DNA from: JACMRP01 sp047302465
Lineage (GTDB): Bacteria; Bdellovibrionota; Bdellovibrionia; Bdellovibrionales; Bdellovibrionaceae
Direction: 5' to 3'
DNA length: 64,000 bases
NCBI RefSeq assembly: GCF_047302465.1
Contig: NZ_CP178621.1
Span: forward strand, 186,001 to 250,000
Shown: piece after piece, positions 40,724-49,125 of the stretch
How the letters are laid out: every line of letters begins with the position of its first letter
How positions within the stretch are numbered: position 1 is the first letter of the stretch
The notes under the pieces: model-generated
The model's database searches: none
What the model saw: only the letters and a program-made list of their open reading frames with translations
Told to the model about the DNA's origin: nothing
Made by a program: the position numbers and the translations under genes

Positions 40724-41770
40724 ATGACGAGTGACAAGGAAAAAATATTTAGAGTCCTTGCGATACTCGTTGGTATATTGGGGAGTGCCTACGTTCTATC
40801 ACCTTTTTTAGCGGATATCTTGCTTGCGGGCGTCGTCGCTTATGCGCTAAATCCTTGGATACATAAAATTACAAAAACACGGTGGTGCAGGCATTCGCTG
40901 TGTTTGTACGGGTTGACCTTCGGACTTTTTTTGATCATTTCAATCCCGTTTCTGGGAGCTATTTCAAAAATCTACGGAAAACTATTGGCCATCGATCTGA
41001 CAGACGATGGAAAAAAAGCGATTCTTACCGGATGGCAAGAGCAGCGGAAGCATGTCATAGACACTATTACTCACTTTTTTTCGCAGTTTGGTTTGCGTAG
41101 CACTGTGAATATTGATGCAATGATGACCGATGCGACTCAAAAACTTTTAGGCGCTGGTTTTCGCCTTTCGACGTATATCGTGACCCAGATTCCGGATGTC
41201 CTTTTTTCATTCGTCGTATTTTTGGTGATGCTGTTCTTATTCATGCGCCATGCAGGTTGGATGGAAAGAACTTTTCGTTCGGCAGAGTTGTTAAACTCCG
41301 AAGAAACTACGAATGTCATTACGGTCTTAAAAGAAACCAGCTACTCCTCGATTTTTTCGTCCATTTTAACGGGGATGATTCAATCGACAATTGTAACAAC
41401 AGGAGCCGCCATCTTTTTGGAAGTCGATTTAGGACTGGTCTTTATCGTCACATTTATTTGCTCCTTTATTCCTGTTATCGGAGCTGCGCCGATTGCATTT
41501 ACACTTGCGATTTACGGTTGGATTATAGAGGACACGACGGCTGGCATTGGTTTAGTTATTGTGGGAATTGTTGCCGGTATTGCTGACAATATCGCTCGCG
41601 TCTATATGTTGAAAATCGCTAAAGATAAGCTCCACCCTTTTTGGTCCTTGTTGGCCATCATTGGCGGGATCATGGTATTGGGCTTGCCAGGACTTTTTCT
41701 AGGGCCTGTTATCGTTTCGGCTACAATGCAAATCGCGCCTATGCTATTAAATAGTCAAAGCAAGAGGTGA
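40724..41770 (+). CDS. AI-2E family permease
   Basis: A 348-residue membrane protein of the AI-2E (PerM/YdiK-like) family. Six to eight helices and the family tail with GAAPIAFTLAIYG, IADNIARVYMLKIAKDKLHPFWSLLAIIGG and LPGLFLGPVIVSATMQI. Members have been linked to autoinducer-2 export, sodium/proton exchange and other transport; the substrate here is open. The AGGAGAG ribosome site precedes the ATG. A CoA-binding protein gene starts three bases after the stop. Confidence 0.9.
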   Translation: MTSDKEKIFRVLAILVGILGSAYVLSPFLADILLAGVVAYALNPWIHKITKTRWCRHSLCLYGLTFGLFLIISIPFLGAISKIYGKLLAIDLTDDGKKAILTGWQEQRKHVIDTITHFFSQFGLRSTVNIDAMMTDATQKLLGAGFRLSTYIVTQIPDVLFSFVVFLVMLFLFMRHAGWMERTFRSAELLNSEETTNVITVLKETSYSSIFSSILTGMIQSTIVTTGAAIFLEVDLGLVFIVTFICSFIPVIGAAPIAFTLAIYGWIIEDTTAGIGLVIVGIVAGIADNIARVYMLKIAKDKLHPFWSLLAIIGGIMVLGLPGLFLGPVIVSATMQIAPMLLNSQSKR

Positions 41771-41773
41771 TCC

Positions 41774-42154
41774 ATGAGTGCAAAGCCAAAAGAAAAAGTA
41801 GCCATCTTAGGAGCTAGCGACAATCCAGAGCGATATGCTTACAAGGCTTATAAGATGCTGCAAGAATACGGGCATAGCACTTTTCCAGTTCATCCTAGCT
41901 TAGAAAAGGTAGAGAATACCCAAGTGACTCACCAGATTTTAGAGCTTAAAAAAGAAAACATCGACACTCTTACTTTGTATGTAAATCCAAGAATTCTTGA
42001 ATCATATGTAGAGCAAATTATTGAATTAAAGCCACGTCGTGTGATTTTTAATCCAGGCACCGAGAGTTTTGCGATAGAACAGAAATTCGAAAACGCCGGC
42101 ATTAAAACAATCGAAGGATGTACGCTAGTGATGTTAAGAACAAATCAGTTCTAA
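41774..42154 (+). CDS. CoA-binding domain protein (YccU type)
   Basis: A 126-residue single-domain Rossmann protein of the CoA-binding family related to succinyl-CoA synthetase alpha. It opens with VAILGASDNPERYAYKAYKMLQEYG, contains VHPSLEKVENTQV, and ends with FNPGTESFAIEQKFENAGIKTIEGCTLVMLRTNQF, in which the Cys is well conserved. No catalytic partner domain is present. Members may bind CoA or be S-CoA modified; the role is unknown. It is coupled to the AI-2E gene. Confidence 0.9.
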   Translation: MSAKPKEKVAILGASDNPERYAYKAYKMLQEYGHSTFPVHPSLEKVENTQVTHQILELKKENIDTLTLYVNPRILESYVEQIIELKPRRVIFNPGTESFAIEQKFENAGIKTIEGCTLVMLRTNQF

Positions 42155-42247
42155 ACAGTCTTTTAACAAGTCTAGCTTTTTTTAAAATCTTTTTTGAATC
42201 TTTCAAGATATTCGACCTCAGAGATATATTTTTCTGAGGAGGATTCA

Positions 42248-43384
42248 GTGCGTGTTATTTTCAATACTGTATTGTGTTTGGGATTCACATCGACATTGTG
42301 GGCGGCACCAAGAGACTTGTCTTTTAATGCCTCTTGCAACCAAGGGCAAGATGTTGCGACGATATCTTTCGTCGGAGACATATTGGTTCATAGGGCAATT
42401 TATGAATCTGTCGTGAACGGTTCAAAACGTTTTGCAAGCACGTGGCAGAAAACGATTCCTTACTTCCAAAAAGCAGATTTCTCGGTCGGTAATCTTGAGG
42501 GCCCCGCAGCTCTTGGAATCGATGCCAAAGGGAAAGATCATGGCGACATCGGCTTTGTTTACGATGGCGTCGTTTATTCAGGAACCAATTTTGTTTTCAA
42601 CTATCATCCACAAATCTTGCCTGAACTTTTGCAGTCAGGTTTTGATCTGCTGACGTTAGCAAATAATCACTCTTTGGATCGTAGAAGTATTGGCATTGAT
42701 CGTACTCTACAAGCAGCTGCTCACTATGGTATTCCCACAGTGGGAACAAGAAAGTCCAATGACCCTAAAGGTGATTTTTACGAAATTAAGAACATTCAAA
42801 ATATTCGTGTCGCCTTTATCGGGTGTACAGAGATGACGAATGGAATGCCGGACAAGTACAATCAAGTTCTTTGGTGCTACAAGCAGGCCGATAAAATCGT
42901 AGAAATGATTAAGGACCTTTCCCGTCGTTCGGATGTGGATGCGATTGCTGTTCTTCCGCACTGGGGGGACGAGTATGAAAACGGTCCCGACCGCGATCAG
43001 AAATCATACGCACGGAAGTTTTTAGAAGCGGGTGCAACTGCCGTCATTGGATCTCATCCGCATGTTTTGCAACCTTGGGAGAAGTACACAACTCAAGACG
43101 GACGAGAAACTTTGATTGCGTACTCGTTGGGGAATTTTTTGGCTGGACAACCAAGCTTAGAGAAGCAAACGGGTGCGATTGTGTATTTGGGACTTAGTAA
43201 AGAAGGCCAAGGCAAAGCCAAAATTTTTGGTGTTGGCTATACGCCTACTTATCGAGATGGAAACGAGATTTTTCCGATCGAGAAAAATGGCAATGCATCC
43301 GTCCTTGCACATGCAGCTGGTCACTTTGGAACTATAGGTCGCTTGGATCTGCAAACAATGCTTTCTCAGAAGTTTTGTAAGTAG
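42248..43384 (+). CDS. CapA/PgsA family exported protein
   Basis: A 378-residue protein of the CapA family (calcineurin-like phosphoesterase fold), known from poly-gamma-glutamate capsule synthesis. A signal peptide ends near LWA-A. Metal and family motifs are seen: SFVGDILVH, NLEGPA, LTLANNHSLDR, LPHWGDEY and IGSHPHVLQP followed by AYSLGNFLAGQ. The start is GTG at 42248 with GAGGAGG upstream; an upstream in-frame start at 42194 is rejected. No other capsule genes are near, so the role may be in cell wall or other polymer handling. Confidence 0.88.
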   Translation: MRVIFNTVLCLGFTSTLWAAPRDLSFNASCNQGQDVATISFVGDILVHRAIYESVVNGSKRFASTWQKTIPYFQKADFSVGNLEGPAALGIDAKGKDHGDIGFVYDGVVYSGTNFVFNYHPQILPELLQSGFDLLTLANNHSLDRRSIGIDRTLQAAAHYGIPTVGTRKSNDPKGDFYEIKNIQNIRVAFIGCTEMTNGMPDKYNQVLWCYKQADKIVEMIKDLSRRSDVDAIAVLPHWGDEYENGPDRDQKSYARKFLEAGATAVIGSHPHVLQPWEKYTTQDGRETLIAYSLGNFLAGQPSLEKQTGAIVYLGLSKEGQGKAKIFGVGYTPTYRDGNEIFPIEKNGNASVLAHAAGHFGTIGRLDLQTMLSQKFCK

Positions 43385-43418
43385 AACCTACTAGAAATAC
43401 TGGATTTTTATTTTTTGT

Positions 43419-43438
43419 AGCGGCTTCGGCCGCTTTTT
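43419..43438 (+). terminator. Terminator after the CapA-like gene
   Basis: AGCGGC, loop TTCG, GCCGCT, T-run. Stable tetraloop hairpin. Confidence 0.88.
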
Positions 43439-43440
43439 GC

Positions 43441-43567
43441 TATACTTTTTAAGTCGGGCTCTAAACCCGATATTTTATGAGATAAGAACACCTCTTCTGA
43501 CATTTAATCCACACATTCACTCATCAGACATGAGCTCAAAACCTTTTTGAGACTCTGAGGTATTCTT
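43441..43567 (+). promoter_or_regulatory. Structured leader with -10 box upstream of the ABC-F gene
   Basis: TATACT at 43441-43446 is a good -10 box. The leader that would follow holds a hairpin TCGGG-CTCTAAA-CCCGA (about 43454-43470) and then a mini-ORF ATG AGC TCA AAA CCT TTT TGA (43530-43550) encoding six residues, MSSKPF, whose codons can fold CTCAAAA against TTTTGAG. The mini-ORF has no clear ribosome site. The arrangement resembles attenuation leaders of antibiotic-resistance ABC-F genes, but this is unproved. Confidence 0.4.
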
Positions 43568-45109
43568 ATGCTTACAGCACAATCTATAACTTGTGTGCTG
43601 CCGAATGGTCGCACGCTATTTTCGAATTTAAATTTTACTTTGAACCGCCAGAAGTATGGACTTGTTGGCTCTAACGGTGTTGGCAAAAGCACTTTAGTGC
43701 GCCTTATTGCCAAAGAACTGCAACCGACACAGGGACGCCTGATTGGAGAACTCCGATTGCATTTGCTTTCACAGTTTGAAAAGGGCGACGAGTCCGTGAC
43801 CGTCGGCGAATATCTATTGGATATTTGGGATCAACCGAACCAAGATGCCCCTTTACGAGAAAGTCTTTTAAAGGGTTTGAATATGGAGAGCACTTTAAAA
43901 ACTCTGAGTGGCGGGGAATGGATGCGAGCTCGTTTAGTGAAAGCGATTGCCCTGTCACCCGAGCTTTTGATTTTAGATGAGCCAACAAACAATCTAGATC
44001 GTGAGGGCCGCGAGTGCCTTTATAGGTTTGTTCAAGATTTTAAAGATGGATTGCTTATAATTAGTCACGACCGCGAGCTGTTGGAATACATGGAAGGCAT
44101 TTGGGAGCTTAGCAATCAGGGACTGGCTTATTATGGCGGCGGTTTTTCTTTGTATGAACAGCAAAAGCAGGACGAAAAACTTCGTCTGGCCCACGAGCTT
44201 GACCTGGCACGAAGGGAAAAGAAAAAACAAGAACGAGAACATCAGGAAAAGCTGGACCGACAAAATAAACGTATCCGTTGGGCTAACGACAATGCGGAAA
44301 GCATGGGGCTGCCACGGATCATCGTCGGGAGTCGCAAACGACAAGCTCAAGTTTCTTTAGGAAAAATCCATAAAGAAGAATCTGTCAGAGACATGGAGCG
44401 CGCCGAGAAATTCCAGGATCTTTATAAACGCCAAAAACAGTTTTCAGATTTGCGGTTGGATTTTTCATTAGAAAAGAAGGCAAAAGGAAAGGTGGTTTTC
44501 AGTCTTGAGGACTTTAACTTTCGCTATCCGGGCATGAAGACTTTTTTGTGGGAACGACCTTTGACGTTTACCTTGCATGCGCAAGAACGAGTGGCCATCC
44601 GTGGTGGCAATGGATCTGGTAAAACGACTTTACTAAGGTTGCTGACATCAGAGCAGGCGCTTTTCTTAGGAGAACATCAAGGAAAGCTCTCCAGAATAAC
44701 ACGATCTTTTGTTTATTTAGATCAAAACTATACCCTACTTGATCCTGAAAAAACGGTTTTAGAAAATACGATGGAGGAAAGTCGTTTAGATCTTAGCGAG
44801 GTAAGAAACAAACTCGCAGACTATGGTTTTTATGGCGATGATGTTTTCAAGAAATGCATAGAACTCAGTGGAGGAGAGCGTTTGCGGGCATGCTTAGCTC
44901 GATTAATCTTGTCTCGGACGTTGCCAGAGGTTTTGATTTTAGATGAGCCGACAAACAATTTAGATCTAGAAAGTTTAGAAATCCTCGAAGTGGCAACGCT
45001 GAAATACCCGGGAACATTGATCGTCGTAAGCCATGATGAGAGTTTCTTAGAGCGTATAGAGTGCGGACAGAAATTAAATTTTGTCTGCAGTAAAAGAGAA
45101 AGCTGGTAG
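43568..45109 (+). CDS. ABC-F family ATPase
   Basis: A 513-residue soluble protein with two ATPase cassettes and no membrane segments. Walker A GSNGVGKST and GGNGSGKTT, signatures LSGGEWMRARL and LSGGERLRACL, and Walker B LLILDEPTNNLD and VLILDEPTNNLD are complete. The linker between the cassettes (about residues 205-300) is highly charged and helical, the P-site tRNA interaction motif of this class. ABC-F proteins act on ribosomes; subclasses relieve stalling or protect from antibiotics acting at the peptidyl transferase centre. The class cannot be told by eye. The leader at 43441 may control it. Confidence 0.93.
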   Translation: MLTAQSITCVLPNGRTLFSNLNFTLNRQKYGLVGSNGVGKSTLVRLIAKELQPTQGRLIGELRLHLLSQFEKGDESVTVGEYLLDIWDQPNQDAPLRESLLKGLNMESTLKTLSGGEWMRARLVKAIALSPELLILDEPTNNLDREGRECLYRFVQDFKDGLLIISHDRELLEYMEGIWELSNQGLAYYGGGFSLYEQQKQDEKLRLAHELDLARREKKKQEREHQEKLDRQNKRIRWANDNAESMGLPRIIVGSRKRQAQVSLGKIHKEESVRDMERAEKFQDLYKRQKQFSDLRLDFSLEKKAKGKVVFSLEDFNFRYPGMKTFLWERPLTFTLHAQERVAIRGGNGSGKTTLLRLLTSEQALFLGEHQGKLSRITRSFVYLDQNYTLLDPEKTVLENTMEESRLDLSEVRNKLADYGFYGDDVFKKCIELSGGERLRACLARLILSRTLPEVLILDEPTNNLDLESLEILEVATLKYPGTLIVVSHDESFLERIECGQKLNFVCSKRESW

Positions 45110-45478
45110 ACAGTAAATTGCGTGAATGATTGAATAAATACGAAGATGTGGTGAGTCATCTATAGACGTTCGATATCAAGATGAAACAGTTCATATTTGA
45201 CAGCGTTGAAGATTGAACACTTAGCTAGTCTCTCGAATGTAAGAAGAGTCTGACAATTGTAAAAGCTCTTTAACAAGACGACTGTTTTTTAGCATAAATT
45301 GGGACAAATTTATGATTAAAAATCGGTTTTCCCAACAACGGTGAGATTTCTTCGTAATGTTTTAAAATTACGGTAAAATTCACTCGGACGGGATTTTATT
45401 GATAAGCAAACGGGCGTAAACTTGTAGTTGATTGTTGGTTAATTGTTGATGATGAACGTAAAGCAAGGATGGTGAAAG
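45110..45478. other. Gene-free AT-rich stretch with palindromes
   Basis: No gene seen. There is a near-perfect 20-base palindrome with arms CGTAAT (45353-45358) and ATTACG (45367-45372) around an AT core, followed by related sequence GGTAAAATTC. AAGAG and CTCTT arms face each other near 45244-45276. TTGACA at 45197-45202 has no good -10. The palindrome lies 107 bases before the XRE regulator start and may be its operator. Confidence 0.4.
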
Positions 45479-45811
45479 ATGAAACAAGTAAAAGCACTCT
45501 CAGATTTTTTGAAAGAAAAGAGAACTCAAGTCGGACTCTCTCAAAAAGATGTGGCTGATAGACTGGGTTATAGCTCAGCACAGTTCATTTCTAACTGGGA
45601 AAGAGGACTTTCAAGCCCACCAATGCACACCTTGAAGAAACTTGCAGAGATGTACAACGTGAATGTCGACGAGATGTTTGATGTGATCTTGGAGTCAACT
45701 CTTGAACAAGTCCGAGTTGATCTACAGAAGAAGTTCTATAATCACACAAAAAAGGCCGCTAACGGCACGAGCACGAATAATACGACTAGTACCACTGGCA
45801 TGCCTCGATAA
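45479..45811 (+). CDS. XRE family helix-turn-helix regulator
   Basis: A 110-residue DNA-binding protein. Residues 8-65 form a Cro/C1-type helix-turn-helix (LSQKDVADRLGYSSAQFISNWERGLSSPPMHTLKKLAEMYNV). The rest is a short helical region and an Asn/Thr-rich tail. AAGGATGG serves as the ribosome site. There is no toxin or phage gene beside it, so it is a stand-alone regulator. A long gene-free stretch with palindromes lies upstream. Confidence 0.9.
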   Translation: MKQVKALSDFLKEKRTQVGLSQKDVADRLGYSSAQFISNWERGLSSPPMHTLKKLAEMYNVNVDEMFDVILESTLEQVRVDLQKKFYNHTKKAANGTSTNNTTSTTGMPR

Positions 45812-45835
45812 TTTCCAAGTTCATCAAAGACAACG

Positions 45836-45868
45836 AAAAGGGTCACCTAACTGGTGGCCCTTTTTTTT
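45836..45868. terminator. Bidirectional terminator
   Basis: AAAAGGG, T, CACC, loop TAACT, GGTG, G, CCC and a long T-run. It ends the XRE gene and, read from the other strand, lies at the stop of the EamA gene (45847). Confidence 0.88.
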
Positions 45869-46734
45869 GGTTTTTGCAAAGTGATGACGTTACCAAGAAG
45901 GCACAAAACAATTCCAATAGCTATTTCGGGAGTCCATTTGAAATTCTCGAAAAGAGACGACAAGATCAGCGCGATCACGGGGTTAATGATGCTGATATAA
46001 GAGGCCCTCTCAGCGCCTATACGGCCCACCAACGAGATATAAGCGCCAAAGGCTATGACAGTGCCAAAGACTGAAAGATACAGCAGGCTCCAAATATATT
46101 TGGGCGACCATACTGTCGCAAAACTGACCTGTAAAACGAGAGCAACGATCAAAGTGAAACAAGCGCCATAAAACATACCGTACCCGTTGGACGCCATGAC
46201 AGGGACTTTGCCTTTACGGTGAACGTAAGAAATCAAATTGCCGACAGAGGCAAACATCGTAGCAACAGCTCCCACGACGAGACCTAGTATGGCTTGAGAG
46301 CCAGCCTTGAAGTTCAAAATTTCATGCAAAAAGATCAGACCAATACCGATGCCGCCAACTAGAGACCCCAAGATCACATTTCGCCGCAACGGAGTTTTAA
46401 AGATAAGCCAGGTGCCCAAAATATTATAATAAAGCAGCAATGTGAAAGTCACCGCGACCAAGCCAGAGCTTACCATTCCTTCAGCCACATAGGTCAGCAT
46501 GTAGTTTGTCGAGAACATACAAATCCCTTGGCCCATAAACCAGAGGTGATCTTTGCGTGAAAATTTCATCGGAATACGGAAGGCAAAACAAGCCGGTAAC
46601 AAGATGGCGGCAGAAATGACGAATCTATAAAAAACTGAAACTACCGGAGAAGCAGAGTCCAATTGGAACGTAATAACAAGCCAAGTGGACCCCCAGATTA
46701 AAACGCAGATAAGGTAGAGGGCGACGTTTTTCAG
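45847..46734 (-). CDS. EamA/DMT family permease with an apparent CTG start
   Basis: A 295-residue, ten-helix EamA transporter. The conserved first helix LYLICVLIWGSTWLVITF lies upstream of the first ATG/GTG/TTG in frame (TTG at 46662), and only a CTG at 46734-46732 precedes it before a stop, with GAGGA six bases upstream inside the end of the preceding gene. So the protein very probably starts at CTG as MKNVAL. Two EamA repeats follow, with PVVSVFYRFVISAAILLP in the first and ASYISIINPVIALILSSLFENF in the second. Substrate is unknown; metabolites or amino acids are typical. It is the last gene of the glnB-glnA operon and is three bases from the previous stop. Confidence 0.85.
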   Translation of the reverse strand: MKNVALYLICVLIWGSTWLVITFQLDSASPVVSVFYRFVISAAILLPACFAFRIPMKFSRKDHLWFMGQGICMFSTNYMLTYVAEGMVSSGLVAVTFTLLLYYNILGTWLIFKTPLRRNVILGSLVGGIGIGLIFLHEILNFKAGSQAILGLVVGAVATMFASVGNLISYVHRKGKVPVMASNGYGMFYGACFTLIVALVLQVSFATVWSPKYIWSLLYLSVFGTVIAFGAYISLVGRIGAERASYISIINPVIALILSSLFENFKWTPEIAIGIVLCLLGNVITLQKPKKRATS

Positions 46735-46736
46735 TC

Positions 46737-47132
46737 TTAGTCCTCATCCTCTTCTTCGTCCTCGTCTTCATCATCCTCGTCGTCTTCATCTTCATCCTCG
46801 TCTTCATCGAGGTCTTCAGATGCTTCCACGCGGATGAGCCATCCTTCTTCATAAGAATCTTCTTGAATCAAAGTAGGATCGTCAATGACAGCCGAATTGA
46901 CTTCAATAACAGTTCCAGAAACAGGCGAATAAATATCCAAAGGACCGTCATCAGTTTCAACGGTCCCGCAGACTTCATCAGCCTCTACTTTATCGTGCTC
47001 TGCTGGCAAATCGACAGAAGTGATTTCATCAAAATCCGCAAGGCCTTCTTCATTGATCCCGATAGTGACGATACCGTCCTCTTCCTGGATCCAAAGATAA
47101 CCCATAAAATTTCTGACATCATTCGCTGACAT
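46737..47132 (-). CDS. GcvH-like protein without lipoyl lysine, acidic tail
   Basis: A 131-residue protein. Residues 10-105 match the glycine cleavage H protein along the whole fold (GYLWIQEEDGIVTIGI, LPAEHDKVEADEV, DIYSPVSGTVIEVNSAV, EEGWLIRVE). In GcvH the ESVK motif carries the lipoylated Lys; here it reads ETDD (Glu59, Thr60, Asp61, Asp62), so Asp62 replaces it. The only lysine is Lys48, far from the hairpin tip. The last 27 residues are almost only Asp and Glu. The ribosome site AGGAGA is excellent. It is third in glnB-glnA-X-eamA. It cannot work as a lipoyl carrier; a structural or sensing role in nitrogen metabolism is inferred. Confidence 0.88.
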   Translation of the reverse strand: MSANDVRNFMGYLWIQEEDGIVTIGINEEGLADFDEITSVDLPAEHDKVEADEVCGTVETDDGPLDIYSPVSGTVIEVNSAVIDDPTLIQEDSYEEGWLIRVEASEDLDEDEDEDEDDEDDEDEDEEEDED

Positions 47133-47141
47133 AACTTTCTC

Positions 47142-48557
47142 CTAAATGTCGTAGTACAAATGGAATTCGTAAGGCACAGGTCTTTGCTGTACAGGACGAA
47201 TCTCACGATCAATTTTGTAATTGATCCATGTTTCTAGTAAATCGTCACTGAAAACATCGCCTTTTTTCAAGAATCCGCCATCTTTTTTCAGATTCATGAG
47301 GCTTTCTTCCAATGTTCCAGGAACAGACGGGATGCCCGCAGCTTCTTGTGGTGAAAGACCGTAAATATCTTTATCAAGTGGATCACCTGGATGAATCTTG
47401 TTGATGATACCATCTAGACCCGCCATCAAAACCGCCGCTTGCGCCAAATAAATGTTCGCAGAAGGATCTGGAGTACGGAACTCAATGCGTTTTGCTTTTG
47501 GATTTGGGCCAGAGTTTGGAATGCGCATTGCCGCAGAACGGTTTTTAAAGCTGTAGGCCAACTTGGTAGGAGCTTCGAATCCAGGCACCAAACGTTTGTA
47601 AGAGTTTGTTGTTGGATTGATGATTCCGCAAAGAGCCGGAGCGTGTTTCAAAACACCGCCGATGTAGTACAAAGCCATTTCAGAAAGGCCCGCGTACTTG
47701 TTACCTGCAAAAAGATTTTTACCATCTTTCCACAAAGACATATGGATGTGCATACCTGATCCATTGTCATTGAAAAGTGGCTTTGGCATGAAGGTCGCAG
47801 TTTTGTTATGACGACGAGCTACGTTTTTCACGATGTATTTGAACCACATCATTTTATCGCCCATTTCAAGAGCAGAATCATAACGGAAATTGATTTCCGC
47901 CTGTCCCGCAGTTGCCACTTCGTGGTGATGGCGTTCTACGATCATGCCGGCTCTTTCAAGCTCTAAGCACATTTCAGTACGGATATCTTGTTGAGTGTCC
48001 GTTGGAAGAGCTGGGAAGTAACCTTCTTTATGGCGAATTTTGTAACCAAGGTTTTTTCCACCTTCATCACGGCCAGAGTTCCAAGCAGCTTCGTCACTGT
48101 CGATCATGTAGAAGCCAGAGTTGTTAGTTTGCTCAAAGCGAACATCGTCAAAAATAAAGAACTCTGCTTCAGGTCCGAAGTAAGCTGTGTCTGCAATCCC
48201 AGTGGATTGCATGAACGCAACCGCTCTTTTTACAACTTGGCGTGGATCGCGATCATAAGGCTGAAGAGTTTCTGGCATGCAAACGTCGCAAATGAAGTGC
48301 AATGTCGGCACTTGCATGAACGGGTCCATCTTTGCAGTAGAAGGATCTGGCAAGATGATCATGTCGGATTCTTCGATGCCTCTCCATCCGCGGATGGAAC
48401 TGCCGTCAAAGCCCAAGCCATGCTCAAACATTTCATCTGTGAGCTCTGAGAATGGAATAGTGATGTGTTGCCAAGTTCCGATTAGATCACAGAACTTGAG
48501 GTCGACCATGCGGGCGCCCTTGTCCTTACCAAATTGCAAAGCTTGTTGTGCGTTCAT
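47142..48557 (-). CDS. glnA: Glutamine synthetase type I
   Basis: A 471-residue GlnA of normal length that joins ammonia to glutamate with ATP. FDGSSIRGW, GPEAEFFIFD, HHEVATAGQAEINFRY, NGSGMHIHMSLW and SFKNRSAAMRIP (active-site and ATP loops) are present. The segment KDIYGLSPQEA has the tyrosine at the site adenylylated in type I-beta enzymes. It follows glnB by 17 bases, so the two are one transcript. Control by adenylylation and PII is expected from the family; glnE and glnD are not in the window. Confidence 0.97.
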   Translation of the reverse strand: MNAQQALQFGKDKGARMVDLKFCDLIGTWQHITIPFSELTDEMFEHGLGFDGSSIRGWRGIEESDMIILPDPSTAKMDPFMQVPTLHFICDVCMPETLQPYDRDPRQVVKRAVAFMQSTGIADTAYFGPEAEFFIFDDVRFEQTNNSGFYMIDSDEAAWNSGRDEGGKNLGYKIRHKEGYFPALPTDTQQDIRTEMCLELERAGMIVERHHHEVATAGQAEINFRYDSALEMGDKMMWFKYIVKNVARRHNKTATFMPKPLFNDNGSGMHIHMSLWKDGKNLFAGNKYAGLSEMALYYIGGVLKHAPALCGIINPTTNSYKRLVPGFEAPTKLAYSFKNRSAAMRIPNSGPNPKAKRIEFRTPDPSANIYLAQAAVLMAGLDGIINKIHPGDPLDKDIYGLSPQEAAGIPSVPGTLEESLMNLKKDGGFLKKGDVFSDDLLETWINYKIDREIRPVQQRPVPYEFHLYYDI

Positions 48558-48574
48558 TGTTGTCTCCTTTACGT

Positions 48575-48913
48575 TTACAAAGCTTCTTCGTTTTTCTCAC
48601 CGGTCCGAATGCGCAGCACACTTTCAACAGGTAATACAAAGATTTTTCCGTCTCCAATTTTCCCTGTACGCGCTGTCTTAGCGATGGCTTCCACCGTCGC
48701 TTCACAAAGTGCGCTAGGCACGACCACTTCAATTTTTAATTTTGGTAGAAAGTCGACAACATATTCGGCGCCCTTGTAGACCTCGGTGCGTCCTTTTTGT
48801 CGTCCGAATCCTCGAATTTCCGTGACACTAATGCCTTCGACTCCGACTTCAGCAAGAGCATCTACAACGTCGTCAAGTTTAAAAGGCTTAATAATGGCTT
48901 CAATTTTTTTCAT
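48575..48913 (-). CDS. glnB: PII nitrogen regulatory protein
   Basis: A 112-residue PII. It senses 2-oxoglutarate and ATP/ADP. The T-loop holds RTEVYKGAEYVVDFLPK with the tyrosine (Tyr51 in E. coli) that is uridylylated; KIGDGKIFVLPVE and RIRTGE are also intact. It is the first gene of the glnB-glnA-GcvH-like-EamA operon. Upstream on the minus strand TTGACT with a TTATCG-like -10 at a short spacing (about 48945-48965) is the best promoter guess; I saw no sigma-54 site. Confidence 0.97.
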   Translation of the reverse strand: MKKIEAIIKPFKLDDVVDALAEVGVEGISVTEIRGFGRQKGRTEVYKGAEYVVDFLPKLKIEVVVPSALCEATVEAIAKTARTGKIGDGKIFVLPVESVLRIRTGEKNEEAL

Positions 48914-49125
48914 GGAATCTCGAGTTCTTAAGACGATAACAAATCTAAATTTTTAGTCAAAAGAGGGAATCGTTAACGCAAGACGAAATAATTCGAGTAA
49001 TTACACAAGAAATTCACAAAAAATATTTCAAAATAATTTTCGAACTCTTGCGGGCTCCTGTTGTTTCTGGTACACACCTGGCTTCTTAAAAAAGCATTTT
49101 GTTGTCGAAATTTCGGGGGGGATTC

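Noticed and set aside
46662..46662. TTG as start of the EamA gene
   Set aside because: This start would remove the first membrane helix with the conserved WGSTW, and it has no ribosome site. The CTG at 46734 fits better.
46740..46830. Simple repeat of GAA/GAT codons at the end of the GcvH-like gene
   Set aside because: It encodes the acidic tail in frame with a clear stop. It could vary in length, but it is not a separate element.
48914..49125. Sigma-54 (NtrC-type) promoter for glnB
   Set aside because: No TGGCAC-N5-TTGCA-like site was seen in either orientation. Only a weak sigma-70-like candidate was found.
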